A stretch of 64,000 nucleotides of DNA from Paraspadella gotoi (Eukaryota; Chaetognatha). Shown one piece after another: positions 11,161 through 27,144 of this stretch (position 1 is the stretch's first letter; each line of letters starts with the position of its first letter). Made by a program: the position numbers and the translations under genes. Under the pieces are notes generated by a model. That model was not told where the DNA came from. It did not search any database and saw only the letters and a list, made by a program, of their open reading frames with translations. The stretch lies in contig CM119264.1 in the NCBI GenBank assembly GCA_051294375.1, positions 18,395,454 to 18,459,453 on the forward strand. Reading direction: 5' to 3'.

Positions 11161-12888
11161 GAGAGAGAAGTGAGGAGTTGTAAACTGAAAAGACTATACA
11201 TATAACAAAGAAAAGGAAAGAAAGCTAATTGGAGAAACATAGGAGAAGAAAGGAAGAGAGGAAGGAGTTTTTTTTCTTTTTTTTTTCTTTTTTGACTTTT
11301 GGCTTTTGTGCGGAAAGAGGGGGGCGCACTTTTTTGTCACTGCCAGGCTGAACGCGAGGCTCCGTGACTAATCCAATCGTCCTTCTGTGATTAGATATAA
11401 AAAAGAAAAAAGAAAAAAATTTACATGCCTCTCGCCGCGCCGGGGTTTTGTTGTCGAAAATAAGCGCAGAGATTAAGAAAAGATCTTCGAGAAAAAAATA
11501 AATCGCGAAGTCAGAAAAAAAAAAACGCGGATCGAAACACGTGATCTTTAGTAGCAAACAAACTTTGCAATATTCGAGGTTTGCATAGCTATAGAATTCG
11601 CTTTCGAACTTCGCCTAACGGTGGCGTTGCTTAGTCTCTGCCGGCGTCAGAAAAAAGCTAATAAAATTACACCAGATAATCGAGCGAAAATGATGAAAAA
11701 GCAAAAGTAGGCTCACTGTTGACCATTTTTTTTAATCGGATGACGACGGGGACGTAGGGGTGCTCGTATGACTCTGACATACCGTGTTCAGGCTGTGTAA
11801 ATGATTTTATAATAGTTGAAATATCGACAGAGTTCGTTACTATATTTATTTAATATTGTGAGTAGTGAGTACAAAAGATCAAAATCTATTATGAAAAAAG
11901 AAATTAAAGCAAAAACGAAACTCGATAACGCAGTAAGAAAATAAAAGGCTCGGGTGGTTTCTGCTGTTGACAGCAAAAACTCATCGTGAGGCGACAAAAG
12001 CGACGACAACGAAAAAAAAGAACAACTTTAAAATGGATGACAAAAAAGAAAACAAAGAATTATAAAAAAGGGAAAAAAATCAAGTCAAATGAGGCTGACG
12101 AATTTTCATCCAGAACCTCACACTCGTTTTGTATTAAAAAAGATTCTTCACCGCCTTCTGAAAGTGAATGGAGTCCCATTTATTTTCTAGTTTTCTTTCT
12201 TTCTCTGCTCGTCCCTCCTCTGGCGCTTTTTCATTTATCAACTTTATATTTATAGGAACCTACGTATCTTTAACCTCAGTATCTTTAACAATTCGCAACA
12301 TTTGCATGTCTCTTACTCCTTTTGAAACTATTGATTTCGTAAAATATTTGTTCATTTTCCCAAACAAACAATATATCGTCGATTTTTATTTCCAAAAAAA
12401 AAAACTAAATACAGTGATATTTGATTGCTTCTTTGTAAACTTATTTTTAGTCATGCCTCGTAAAAATAATATTCCGTCCGCTTTCTTCTTTCATGTCTTT
12501 CTTCTTTTTTTCTTTCTTTCCAAAAACCACTCTCTTTCCATCTCGCTTTCTCTCTCAGAGATAATCTAAATCCTCTTGTCATATATCTCCATCTGGGACT
12601 GGGAAATGTGCAAATGCGGTCTTCCTAAAAAAGTGAGCTGACGACGACGAAAACGAAGACGACGACGCTGACGATAACTACGTATTTCGAGAACGAAATT
12701 GTCTTTATGTCGAATCGTTTCTTGCCAAAAAGCTTTGGTGCTTGGTATAAACTGGAATTGGGTAATGTTTTGACACCTGAGAATAGGATGTTTGTTCGTA
12801 CTATAACGAGTTGGGAAGTGAATGGTTTGTATAAGAAAAAAAGCTAGACATATTTACTATATTTGTAGTAAATAAATGCAAAAAATAC

Positions 12889-12932
12889 AATGAATGAATG
12901 AATGAGTGAATGAATGAATGAATGAATGAAAT
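12889..12932. repeat. (AATG)n microsatellite
   Basis: About ten copies of aatg with one gtg variant. Confidence 0.9.
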
Positions 12933-13033
12933 ACAAACGAACCACTCAACCGTTCACTCGCAAACTAGTTACCACTACCCAAGGCCATGCGAATTCTTTT
13001 CCTTGGAAACTTAAGAATTCTTAATTCGTTTAA

Positions 13034-13117
<84 letters not shown>

Positions 13118-13118
13118 C
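13034..13118. repeat. (CT)n array
   Basis: About 33 uninterrupted CT units, then a TTCT break and further CT. Confidence 0.95.
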
Positions 13119-13919
13119 TCTTCTGTCTTTTTTCTTACACTCTTTCTTTTCTTCTGCAGATCTGATCTGCATAATACGGATTCGGATTTTCAAAGAGAAA
13201 ATAAAATCAAAAAAGATTTACCAAAATTAAGCTGTGGTTTATCGTATACCGCTAGTTTCATTACATGTCCAGCCCTTGCGGTCAAGAACGCACCCAATGG
13301 CTAAACCAAATTCCTAACCTACCCTTTTTCCTACCGTGCAAGAACATTTTTAATTTAAGGTCGCTATAAAGTCACTGACCCTTGAACGAACAATATCAAG
13401 CACATGAAGTTGCTCCAAATTTTCAAACGTTGCCTAATAAATATATAATCTTCGGAAAACTATTTAAAAAAAAACCCGTAAAAACGGCAAAACAAAAAAT
13501 GATTTTCCCCCCCTTCTCCCAACGAAATTGGAAGGACGCGTCTCCTTTTTCTATCACCGCCTCATTCGCTGACGTCGTTTTAAAAACGAGGCCAAGACCG
13601 AAGAGACTCGCCCATGACCCCCAAAGATGTCAGGAGCGATCGGCACCGTCGACGCAAAAAGGAAAAAATCGAGGGTCAATTCGTTGTCTTCGCTTCGTTT
13701 TTGACCCTCACTTTTTTATCTTTCTTATCTTTCTTTGGTACGAGTTAAACCGTAGATGATTTTAATGAAACAAAAGACATCTCGAGATTGTTATTTCTTG
13801 GTTATTATTGGTATTATATATATAGAGGTTACCATTTATCTTCGAATTCACAAGGGAAAAGATTGATGTATTATTGGATGATAAGTAAAAGCTAATTCTG
13901 TTTTCTCACTTTGTAGGTA

Positions 13920-14115
13920 TCATTACGCATGGACATTTTGAATTAATATCCTTTCTGAAATTTGCCTTCTATTGACAGTTGGAGAAGTTGAATCTGTACT
14001 ATTCTGTTTTGTACTGTGATTATTTGTTTTAATGTGATTTTTTGTATTACTGCGACCCATGGCCTCTCCGGCCCGTCCAATGAATAAAACCTATTAAACC
14101 TATTAAACCTATTAA
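13920..14115 (+). mobile_element. Non-LTR retrotransposon 3' end with tandem tail
   Basis: AT-rich 3'-UTR-like sequence ends in tggcctctccggcccgtcca, atgaataaaa and then three tandem copies of cctattaaa. An AATAAA signal followed by a short tandem repeat is typical of jockey/CR1-like LINE tails in arthropods. No reverse transcriptase lies directly upstream, so this is a 5'-truncated copy. The clade assignment is inference. Confidence 0.5.
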
Positions 14116-14537
14116 TTGGTTTTTCGCCCCAAATGCAAAGAGAGAAGCGAAAAATATTTAAGTTCGATTTTAGCATGGCTTCTGACTCCCATTTACGTTA
14201 TGAAGAAACAGGTTACATTTACCGGTATAAAACTATTTCTAAAAGTATGGGAAAAAAAATCGTTTTCTGTTTCTATCTCCCTTCCTTTTTCATCTATTCT
14301 ATTCTGTAGACTACCATTTATTCCCCCGTCTTTCTCCTTTCTTTTTATTTTTTTTCCTTTTCTCCTTTCCTCCCCCAAAGCTTCCAAGCTCGACGCCGAA
14401 AAAATCACTGGAGGGAAAGTTTGTTTATCCGACGGCGTCGAGGCAACGGTTTCCATGGTGATAGCCCCCGGTGATGGCCGCGGTAGACCCCACGATTTCT
14501 TGCGGAACTTGGCGAGGGGCGTTTATGGTCCAATTTC

Positions 14538-14539
<2 letters not shown>

Positions 14540-14632
<93 letters not shown>
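14540..14632. repeat. (CT)n array, about 46 units
   Basis: Pure CT dinucleotide run of about 92 bases. Confidence 0.97.
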
Positions 14633-14635
<3 letters not shown>

Positions 14636-14939
14636 AAAACCGCGGCGGGCGTACAAAATAACACTCAAACAAACAGAAAATCGCGCCGCTTCAACCACCA
14701 AGGCTGAACTCTAAATTTGGACAATTTTTTTTTTCTTCAATTTCCACGATTTGCCCTTTATCATCCACTCATTCTCTCACTCCTTCTCTTCCCCCCTTTT
14801 CGTATTCCGGATCCATGAATATCGTGAATAAGGAATGAGTCTGGGGATTCACAAGCGTCGCGAAAAAACTCTCAACATGTGAATCTCGATTGGATTTGGG
14901 TTGAGAGGGAGGAACGTCCTCGTATAAATGTTTCCCCTT

Positions 14940-15045
14940 TGTGAAAGATGATGGCTTATTTGTTAAATGTAGTACCAGTATAGGAATTGCTGTCGAGTCA
15001 GCTCCTCTGGCCTCCTCTTATTAATAAGAATAAATTCATTCACTA
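14940..15045 (+). mobile_element. Possible second LINE 3' tail
   Basis: Contains gtcagctcctctggcctcct then cttattaataagaataaatt, resembling the tail at 13.9-14.1 kb in order (ggcctc, tct, AATAAA) but with a different end. No coding portion. Confidence 0.35.
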
Positions 15046-15503
15046 TTCTACAGTATTTATTAACGTTTTTTATTTTTTTTTTGTGGAGGAGAGAGTTCTA
15101 TCACATCTATAAAAGAAACAGACAAAAAAAATAGAAAGCGATCGAATATCGGTTGACGTTTATTTCTCACACAAGTAGCAAATTCTTACTACCTCGCCAC
15201 GGATTCATGTCTCACGATTAGAAATATTGGCTCAATTTTTGTTTGTTAAAGCATTCAAACTTGTAAAACTATTTATAAGATTTTGTTAAAAAAGAATTTC
15301 GTTAGAGCAAAACTAAATAAGTCGAGAAATCTTTACAACTTTAAAAACACGATAATAAGGACTATTCATTCCTAGTATTTTGTTTTTTGTCTTTGTTGGC
15401 GAGAGGGGCGCATGGGCTTGCAAAACATTTTCAAAAGACTAACGCCAGTTTCTTCTTGTTTTGTTACTCCTTTTTCCCACTTGAGGTCGCTACTAAAACT
15501 CAC

Positions 15504-15589
15504 CGGGATTCCAGAGTTAAAATGAGTGATGTCAACCGTGGATCCATTGACAAACAAAGGCACATCCGTAGAGGTTGCAAGGTTTGTAT
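15504..15589 (-). CDS. Exon of unidentified minus-strand gene (exon b)
   Basis: Acceptor CACTTTCAG|AT and donor ATCCCG|GTGAGT are both strong. In phase 2, completing the codon left by exon 15876-15810, it reads DTNLATSTDVPLFVNG then STVDITHFNSGIP. It ends in phase 0. No domain or family is recognised. The next exon, expected at lower coordinates, was not found. It may belong to the same gene as the exons at 27.7-28.1 kb. Confidence 0.6.
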
Positions 15590-15809
15590 CTGAAAGTGAT
15601 CACATTATATTCCTTTCAAACAATTGAATCTTGGTTTAATTTCACATTCGCCCACGAGGATTTGGGAAGGGTTAGGGTTAGAATAGTTATAACAAAATTT
15701 TTAAACATGATTTTTATATATGATTTCTCATAAGAAGCTAAAATCCCAGTCGGCGAAAGTAACAATTTATCGAATCATTTTAAATAAATAATGAATATAT
15801 ATATTTTAC

Positions 15810-15876
15810 CTATTTCGTCGCAAAGGTCTTCGTCAAGCTCTTCTTCTTCGTCAAGTCTGGCAATTTTGTCAAACAG
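15810..15876 (-). CDS. Exon of unidentified minus-strand gene (exon a)
   Basis: Acceptor CTTTACAG|CTG and donor AATAG|GTAAAA. It reads LFDKIARLDEEEELDEDLC then DEI, strongly acidic. It starts in phase 0 and leaves one base that completes Asp with the next exon at 15589. The protein is not recognised. Splice sites and phase agreement are the evidence for a real exon. Confidence 0.6.
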
Positions 15877-18800
15877 CTGTAAAGAAAAAACGACAGGCGT
15901 TAGCGAAATAAAGAATCTACAACATTAAATGTTAAAAAAAAAAATCTTTCAGCATCATGTCTTGTTTATGTTTATTCAATAAATCTTGTTTAGAAAGCTT
16001 AAATTCGTGGAATAAAAATCATACTCAACATAATAGATACATTACAATAAATCGATCAGTTTCTTATCGGATTTATCAATTTTATAATATTCAAGCCAAT
16101 CATTTATACTTTTTATTTACATTCACCCGCTTTCACACTCCCGACACCCTTCTCCATTTGTCACTCCGAATTCGTCTTTATGCGCTCAAGCGATTCTCTG
16201 TTTTCCAGTCGACCTTCGCACTTGGGCTTCCTTCATCTTTTTCTTTTCTTTTACTCCGCTCTCTCGCTTGACACTCTCCCAGCCTTTTCTTTTTTTTTTT
16301 TTAGTGAATTACTCCAATCTCTTTTCTCGCCCTTCCTCTTGCATCCTTTAACTTTTTTCCTTTCCTTTATTATGCTCTCTCTGCCTATTCTTTTTCTCTG
16401 ATGAATTACTCCTATCTCGGTTATCTCCCGTCTGCTTGCTTCCTTCTGCTTTTTCTTTTCTTTCGACATTATTCCATTTTTTTTTCTCGAATCTCCTCTT
16501 CCACAATTCCACTCTTCTTTTAAGACTGGTTCCTCCCAACCCTTTTCTTTTCTTTCTTTTTCTCTCTCCTTCGCTTAACTGTTCACACTCAAAACTCTTC
16601 CACTCTTCCACAATTCCACTCTTCTTTCAAGACTCGCTCCTCCCCTCTCTTTCGCCCTCTCTCGGCCTTTTTCGCCAGCGTCGTTTTCCGCGTCCTCGAT
16701 TTCGTCGAAAAAACCCGAAAATCTTCCAGATTTTCTCCCTTTTTTTTGTCTCGAAAAGAAGAGGGAAAGAAAGGAAGAAAAACGGAAGAAAATTAAGAAA
16801 GGAGGAAAAAAAAAACCCGGCGGGGAGAGCAAATAAATCGTCTGTACACCTAGAAACTACCAGGGAGCCAGGTGTTAATCCCCGAGTCCCAGTCGCCCCT
16901 TTCACTTTCTCATTTATCTCTTCCCGGTATAAAGGCTGTTGACGAGGCGGCTGCGGCGGCGGGGGCTGCGGCGGAGATGGAGTGATTAATAACTTGTCGT
17001 CGTCACTCGTTGTTCTCCTGGCGAGAGTCTTAAAATATCAGCTGACGATGACGCAGTTTCCCACAATTTTTTTTTAAATACAACGACGCCAATTCATTTA
17101 ACCGGGCCATGAGCTCGTTTGCAATCAAACGTCGGGCGCAAACTCTCGACGTTTTTCATCATCGCGGCATTTGTCGGAGTCACTCGCAGTCTTCTCTTAC
17201 TCCTTAAACCCTAGTATCACACTGGAGTTATAAATCAAAACATTTTAGAGAGAAAATGAAAATTTCGTTATATTTCACAAACATTAGTTTTGGAGAGAGA
17301 GAGAGGGAGTGTGTTTAGTTTTTCTAAATTTATCATTGTTGTACATTACCTAATGTATTGATTTTGTCTCTCTCTCTCTCTCCTTTCACTAATTTCAAAT
17401 TAACTTACTCTCTCCTTCCCTGTCCTCACCTTCACCTGTCCTTACATCTGACCACTATCCCTTACTCAATTCTTTGTTGGAAAGTTTCAAAGGACAATAG
17501 TAAGAATCGTCTTGCTCTTCCTTTCTTGTCTTTCGTCTCTCTTTGTATAAAAAAAAATAAAAAACATTAATTATTGTCGTCATTTGTCTTATTTTTCTAG
17601 GGAAAATTTTAAAAAATTGACGATATTTTTCTTGGCGAAACGATTCGATGTTTGTGTGCCGTAATTCATTTTTTTTTCTTTTGTTTTTTTCTATCTTTTT
17701 TGTTTTCTTTCTTTCTCTCTTTCTTTCTTACTTTCTTTCTCTTTCTCATACTCTTGTACTCACTTTTCTTCCCGTCTCACTTCAAGTTGAATTACAAGAG
17801 CCGGGACTAAACGTATTCTTCGTCATCATCCCGTTTCAACCCGACAGAGGTCGCAGAACAGATTCAACAGTCGACAGATTCGTTGAAGACGTAATGCATC
17901 GACTCATAACCAGAAAACGAGAATCTTCGACGAAAGAGAGAAGCAAAAGTCGAGAAACTTAAGAGCGCCATCGCCTCGCGACGTACGGGGAAAGCTTTTT
18001 ATGTCTCGAACTGAAAGAGGAAAATGAGGGTAAACAGTTTTGAAGAAGAGCGCCGAAGAAGAAGGGATTATCGCCGCGACGACGCCGTTCGCTCATTTCT
18101 CTTTAGGGGGGGGGGAAGTGCGGAGGGAAACGGGGATTTTATTGGGAAAATCTTTTTTTTTTTTTTTTTTTATGAAAAAATATTTCGCTGGGTTCAAAAA
18201 AAGATAAAAAAAAAAGTAAAAAATGCCGGAGTCACCGGAAAACGTGATGATGAAACGCGGCGTGGATCACATCAATAAGTCACAGCCGCCGCTCGACTTC
18301 TCCTTTCGTAACATCGACGTGAGTGAATGAAAGCGACGAACGCGACGAATGTCACGTGAATGGAAACTACGGACTTTCTGAGATTGAACGAGCATCAGTT
18401 GACATGAAACGATCGGCAGAAAAAGGAAGAATGGAAAGTCGGTTGTCTGCTCGTGTGGCTTATCATTATAAAAAAAATAATACAAAAATATTACCGAAAA
18501 AAAGTTACAGAAAAAACGGATGATGCATAATGATAAAAAAACAACGAAAATAGTGAGCCATGTTGATTTTGTGCTTGTATATTTTTTTCGTTGTGCTTTC
18601 ACTTCGACGTATCTTAATTAATCGGGTTTTTTCGAAAAATTGTCATTAATAAATAGTAAATAATAAGAAAAGTCTAAAAACTTTACACCGTGTTGTCATT
18701 TTTTCATGTAGAATTGTTACTTTATGGCAACGGGGGGCACATGTTTGATGCCCGGGGTGTGTGGCATCTCCAGACAGCTGGCGCTCAGGGCTTTGGACCT

Positions 18801-18954
18801 GCAGCGACCAACCCAAGTCACTGGCGTGTTTATGCCGACACCATCACGCTTTAAGCCGCGTGACCGTGAAGGGATAGAACCCGGACCTCTTTGCAGTCCA
18901 AGTCAATGGGACAATAAGCTAATTTTGGATTCGCCACAACTTTTTGTTTTCCAG
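15877..18954. other. Intron or intergenic stretch
   Basis: No firm exon recognised. It contains a strongly pyrimidine-rich block at 16.2-16.75 kb, a short (TC)n at 17.37-17.38 and an open frame at 17.78-17.96 kb (VELQEPGLNVFFVII onward) with no convincing splice sites. A repeat-like GC-richer element occupies 18.72-18.93 kb. If the minus-strand exons at 15.8 and 27.7 kb are joined, this all lies in their shared intron. Confidence 0.4.
18720..18930. repeat. SINE-like interspersed element, copy 1
   Basis: GC-richer than its surroundings. Its start (ttatggcaacgggg, then tgatgcccggggtg and tggcatctcc) resembles the element at 32.65 kb (ttatggcaacagcc, gatgcccattggg, ggcatccc). On the minus strand it has a tRNA B-box-like motif (GGTTCTATCCC at about 18.87-18.88). 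A tRNA-derived SINE is possible but an A box is not clear. Confidence 0.35.
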
Positions 18955-19035
18955 TTAATCGAAGAATTGATCGAGATCGATGAGGTTGTCGTCCAGCCTC
19001 GATTCTACGTCCTCGCGCAGCCCTCGATATGCAAG
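18955..19035 (+). CDS. Exon of unidentified plus-strand gene (exon 1 of 2 seen)
   Basis: Acceptor TTTTCCAG|TTAATC and donor TGCAAG|GTGAGC enclose 27 codons, phase 0, reading LIEELIEIDEVVVQP then RFYVLAQPSICK. It joins in frame to the exon at 19231. The family is not recognised; there are no cysteine-rich or membrane features. It is upstream of the LRRC51 exons but has no resemblance to the LRRC51 N-terminus, so a separate gene is more likely. Confidence 0.5.
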
Positions 19036-19230
19036 GTGAGCTCTACTGGTTTCGTTCTTTAGTTTTGACTTTGGTAAGGGAAGTATATTTTGGTAAGGGA
19101 AGTATATTTATCGAGGTTTGTTAGTCAGATAAAGAGTGTGAGAAAATTTTTGCGCGGACGTTGGAACCCGAAGAAAAAATAAATTAATGCTTCGCTTCCC
19201 AACTCGTCATTTTCCATTTGCATCAACAAG

Positions 19231-19354
19231 GAAGTCGAACGATCCTGGTACCGAAGGATGGATGCGTTGCAGGCCTATCTCCGCCACCAGGAACACCTGA
19301 GACTCGAAGGGCAAAAGCCGCTGCCCAGGCTGGATCTTTGGAAGCACATAGAAG
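19231..19354 (+). CDS. Exon of unidentified plus-strand gene (exon 2 of 2 seen)
   Basis: Acceptor CATCAACAAG|GAA and donor GAAG|GTAGGA. It reads EVERSWYRRMDALQAYLRH, then QEHLRLEGQKPLPRLDLW and KHIEG, a charged, probably helical stretch. If the donor is not used, the frame runs on to a TAA within 50 bases, so it could also be a terminal exon. The product is not recognised. Confidence 0.5.
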
Positions 19355-19521
19355 GTAGGAGGTGGCGCTGGGGAAGGGTTATTAATTAATAGATAATGCT
19401 CACGCTGACAGATTTTTTAACTGACGGTTTCTCCCTCGTGAATATTTTATTTTACGAGCAAGAGGTAATGCTTTGCGTCGTTTTTTTTTTTCCTTATTAC
19501 CTGATGGTGTCCATCCTAAGC

Positions 19522-19534
19522 GTTGCTAGGCAAT
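19522..19534 (+). promoter_or_regulatory. X-box-like (RFX) motif
   Basis: gttgctaggcaat approximates the RFX X-box, two inverted half-sites of GTTGCC type. It lies about 400 bases before a possible LRRC51 start codon. One half-site deviates at one position. Function is inferred only. Confidence 0.3.
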
Positions 19535-19584
19535 AAATCAACGCGTCTGTGCAACCGTGGCCAAACGGATGGGAGGGAAAACAA

Positions 19585-19705
<121 letters not shown>

Positions 19706-19931
19706 TCTTTTATCTGGTACTCAGTGAAAAAAGAGCAATAAAGGAGAACAATAAGAGGCGAGGTAAAAATCTCTGTAAACTCTGCAAAAGGAATCGGTCC
19801 GTTAATACCTGACGATAAACTACAACAGCAAGCAAAGACGACGACGTAAACTAACAACAAAACGATCATGAGGATCATGAAAATAGATATTCTGTTGTCA
19901 TAGAAACGCAGCGAGATTCGTGCAAAGAAAG

Positions 19932-19976
19932 ATGGCGTCGGTGATGACAGCGGCGCTCAGAGACGTCCAATTTCGG
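19932..19976 (+). CDS. Possible N-terminal exon of the LRRC51 homologue
   Basis: The ATG in good context (AAAGATGG) reads MASVMTAALRDVQFRSI. LRDVQFRSI is reminiscent of the LDYSFRSI segment of vertebrate LRRC51. The end is approximate: candidate donors (CG|GTCAAT, TTG|GTCATT) do not match the phase-0 start of the exon at 22709, so an intervening exon would be required. Treat as a lead only. Confidence 0.3.
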
Positions 19977-20768
19977 TCAATAAGAATTGGTCATTTCTTA
20001 AACTCATCATACATATTTGAAACATTTAATTGACGAGTTCTGGTTTCAAGAAAATCTTTCCAAATCATTTTGTTACCTTTATGTATACAATCAGTCCTAA
20101 AACTACATTCCCTATAAAAGCCGAATACATTTTTTAAGACTTTGCCTTCGTCACGCCCTCTCTCCCGCTACTTCGCGTTCCATCTTTCGATCTCCATCTT
20201 CCTCTCTTTTCGCCTGATGAACCACTTGACGCCTCCTGGAAAACTGAAGCGACGATAACGTCCAGAGGAATGACGCTTATTTAAAAAAAACTTGGACGCC
20301 GATTCTGTTAACAATTTCCAGTTATTTTAACGCATGGATAATTTCTTTGTTTTAAATTTCGTAGTATTATTAATTTATTAGTATTACTATTATTTATATT
20401 CCTATTTAGGTTTTATAGGTATCCGAGGTATTTGCGGTGTTTTTATCTTTCAAGTCCTGACCCTAGCAAGACCCTAGCTTCATTTTAATCGAGATTAATA
20501 CCGACAAAAAATGATATTCTCTTTTATGATTTGTAAGAGAGGGAAGGAAAAAAATGGTCTCTCTAAATTTATTTCCCCGTCGGTGGGTTTACGTAAACTG
20601 GGCTTCTTTGGAAGTTATTTGAGTCACCGCACCTCGCAAGAAATACGTTTCCTCATTTCCTCCGTCCATTTTCAAATAGTCATTCCGTTTGGGCGGAAAA
20701 TGTTTGGGTTTTAGTCATCGTACAATTTTTTTTTAAATAAAAGAATAAACAATTAGTCATCGTACCAT

Positions 20769-20808
20769 GGTCGTCGTCGTCGTCGTTGTCGTCGTCGTCG
20801 TTGTCGTA
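20769..20808. repeat. (GTC)n trinucleotide repeat
   Basis: About thirteen GTC units with two GTT variants. Confidence 0.9.
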
Positions 20809-21699
20809 TGTGGCTCTTCTTCACCCGCTTTTGACCGAGGTGTTCATTCCATTAAAAAAGTATTTAACGTTACATAATTAATCTCGAAAGGAGAAGCCAC
20901 GTTACAGCAGTTTCCACCTTCGTATATTAAAACTTTCAGGAAATATATTCGTTGAAATGTGGTCGGAATTAATGGCCTCACCAAAGTCCCCGACGCCTTA
21001 CCTCCCCGTTTCCTCACAGCCCTCTTTCCACGGAGGAAATCGTCCTCGAGTTAAGATTCAGATTCGCGTCAAATCGACTGAAGCAAATTCGAAGGGAGAA
21101 ACGAGCGAAAACAGATTTGAGTTTGACGGAAAGATTGGCGTCAGATATTCGTCAGATTGGCGTTGGAGCGTCATCAAAGGGGCTCTGGGGCGTCATCGGT
21201 TAGTCATCGCCGTTTTGGCGTCGTCGGTACATTTACAAAAAACTGGAAGAGAGTACAAGATCGAGTAACGGAAAAAGAGAAAAATTTGAGGCACCGATGA
21301 TATTGTGGTTGTGTCCCCCCCCCAAAAAAAATATTCTAACTTCAGTTCATTCGATTCCCGAGAGAAAAAAAAATAGGGAGATTGTTGGGAAAAAGAGAAA
21401 GGAGGAAAACTGAAAGATAAGAGCGCGAGACTTAGGACTCACTGAACCGAAATCATGAAAAGATGATGAGTTGGAGGGAAAGCAGAAGGGGAAGACGAAG
21501 AGGAAGACGAAGGAAAAAAAGATGACAGAGACGTCGACCACAATGACAAAGATGACATGGTTAAATCAGGAAGTGAAAAAGGCTCGAGGCGAACGAAAGA
21601 AAGGAATCAAAAGAGGGAAAGAGGGCGGGGGGCTGAGTCGAGGCACTTTACTGCCCTGATTGCATATTCGGAACCGCCGACCAGACGACAAAAAAAGAG

Positions 21700-21755
21700 A
21701 GACAAACAATCAGGAGAAAGAGGGGAAGGGAGAAGAGAGAGGAGAGGGGTGAGAG

Positions 21756-21805
<50 letters not shown>

Positions 21806-21917
21806 GAGAGCAAAAGTTAAAGGACTGAATACCGAAGATTTATATCACATTTAAAATCGGACAGAGAATTATTTGAGAGAGATAAAGTGAACGGAAAGAA
21901 GGAGAGAGAGAAGAAGA

Positions 21918-21960
<43 letters not shown>
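21700..21960. repeat. GA-rich imperfect repeats
   Basis: Two GA arrays (about 21.73-21.81 and 21.90-21.96 kb) with interruptions, separated by about 90 bases of unique sequence. Confidence 0.85.
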
Positions 21961-22619
21961 TTGGTGGAATTACTTCGGAGACAAAGTGGCCGTCGGTTGG
22001 AATCCTAAAGAGTCTTTGTCGGAGTCTGTCATTCGCAATCCCTTCAAAGGCGAATGAAGAACGGAAGGATTTAATGCTTCACTTAATACGGCCTCTCCGC
22101 TTCGGAGGGAAATGGGAGATACCGCTTTGGGGTGAATCAGTTGAAATCCGGTTTGTTATAAAATTACCAATTGTTGTCAATTGTAGTTTTCTTACATAAC
22201 AGATGAAAGGGGGTTACTTACTTAGTTAAAAGCAGGAAAGAATTTGAGCTGTCTAGAAATGAAGGGTTTTCGAGCTTCAAGTTCGTGAAGAATCTATGGA
22301 TCTCCGATAGCCCGGCCATTTTTCAAACGCCCGTCCAGAGCTCGCGAGACCGCGAGAGGACGATGGCGACGGAAAGCGACAACACGAGAGATTTATCAAT
22401 CACCATGACGACGAAGGCGAGGAAAACAAAACGACATTCTCGACAACGACTCAAACCAACGCGTGAAGTTATCGCTCAGAGTCTCAGTCTTATAAGTCCT
22501 AGGATTGAAACCCGGTTAAAATGGAACAATAATACAAAAAAATTGAGACAATGATAAAGAAGAGTTACTTCATATTACTGTTACTTCTACTACATTATAC
22601 TTCTCAATATTAAATAGTG

Positions 22620-22622
<3 letters not shown>

Positions 22623-22690
<68 letters not shown>

Positions 22691-22704
22691 TCTCTCTCTC
22701 TCTA
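22623..22704. repeat. (CT)n array forming the polypyrimidine tract of an acceptor
   Basis: About 32 CT units, a TTCTT interruption, more CT, then TATCAG. The array ends only a few bases before the LRRC51 exon at 22709, so it serves as its polypyrimidine tract. Confidence 0.9.
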
Positions 22705-22708
22705 TCAG

Positions 22709-26178
<3,470 letters not shown>

Positions 26179-26423
26179 ACAAAGCGACGACGACGACGGT
26201 GACGACCGCGGCGGCGGCAGTGACGACGACGAAGACTATTAATGTGATGACGGCGAAGAAAGAGACGAGAAACTATGTGGAGGCAATACGACGTCAAGTC
26301 CATAGTCGAGAGAGAGAGAGGAGGCAGTTTGTTTATTTACGCGTTTTAAAGATAATAAACAGAAGCGGAAAATCGGATTATCTCGTTTCTTCTTCTTCCA
26401 CTCGTTTTGTTCTTTGTCATTCC

Positions 26424-26551
<128 letters not shown>

Positions 26552-26719
26552 CGAGGGAGGGGGTGACGCCTGTCATCGCCGACGCCGCTGGCGCCGCTTT
26601 TCCCTGACACGCCGGAAATTTCATGGCTGCGGCCGGCGACTTCCGCTGGCGCCGCCTCTGCGACGCGGCGGCTTGAAGCTGCGCAGCCGCCGCGTTTTCT
26701 CTCGCTTCGTCATCTTGAT

Positions 26720-27077
26720 GTCACCAAATGAGAAATAATGAGACAAATTTTAAGCCTAGAAGCAAATTACAGGAAGTAAGAAGGAAAAGAAAATGGTGGA
26801 ACAGAAGAAAATATTCATAAACAAACTAATAACACGTCTTTTTTAGTTAAATTTTCCAGTTTTTTCTTTATATTCTTTTCTTTATAAGTCATTATCGACT
26901 TTACATAATTTTAACTTTTAAGCTAAGTATTTCCAGATTCTTGCTTGAAATCTAATATTCAAGTCGTCAATCTTTTATAGTTAATGCAAAGCTAGAAATA
27001 AATTATACTAAAACATTTAGCAACAATTTTAATTATTATGAATATATTGATATTGTTTTCGGTAAAACCCTTTCATC

Positions 27078-27144
<67 letters not shown>

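Larger units (their letters stand above)
10155..15503. other. Intergenic stretch upstream of the anoctamin
   Basis: No coding region recognised. It includes the presumed anoctamin promoter side (10.15-10.4 kb, where I see no clear core element), (TC)n at 10.42-10.53, (GA)n at 11.09-11.14, (AATG)n at 12.89, (TC)n at 13.03-13.12 and 14.54-14.63, and non-LTR retrotransposon tails at about 13.92-14.12 and 14.94-15.04. Confidence 0.5.
20000..22708. other. Probable LRRC51 5' intron
   Basis: No firm exon seen. It contains (GTC)n at 20.77-20.81, GA-rich tracts at 21.70-21.81 and 21.90-21.96, and (CT)n at 22.62-22.70 immediately before the exon acceptor. Open frames at 20.96-21.27 and 22.29-22.55 have no support as protein. 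Confidence 0.4.

Noticed and set aside
15664-15684. Telomere-like gggttagggttag
   Set aside because: Only two units of the hexamer; too short to be an interstitial telomeric array. The ccctataccctata at 25.21 kb is equally short.
17648-17962. Frame containing LQEPGLNVFFVIIPFQPD
   Set aside because: The first half is a T-rich hydrophobic run; no splice sites or family match were found.
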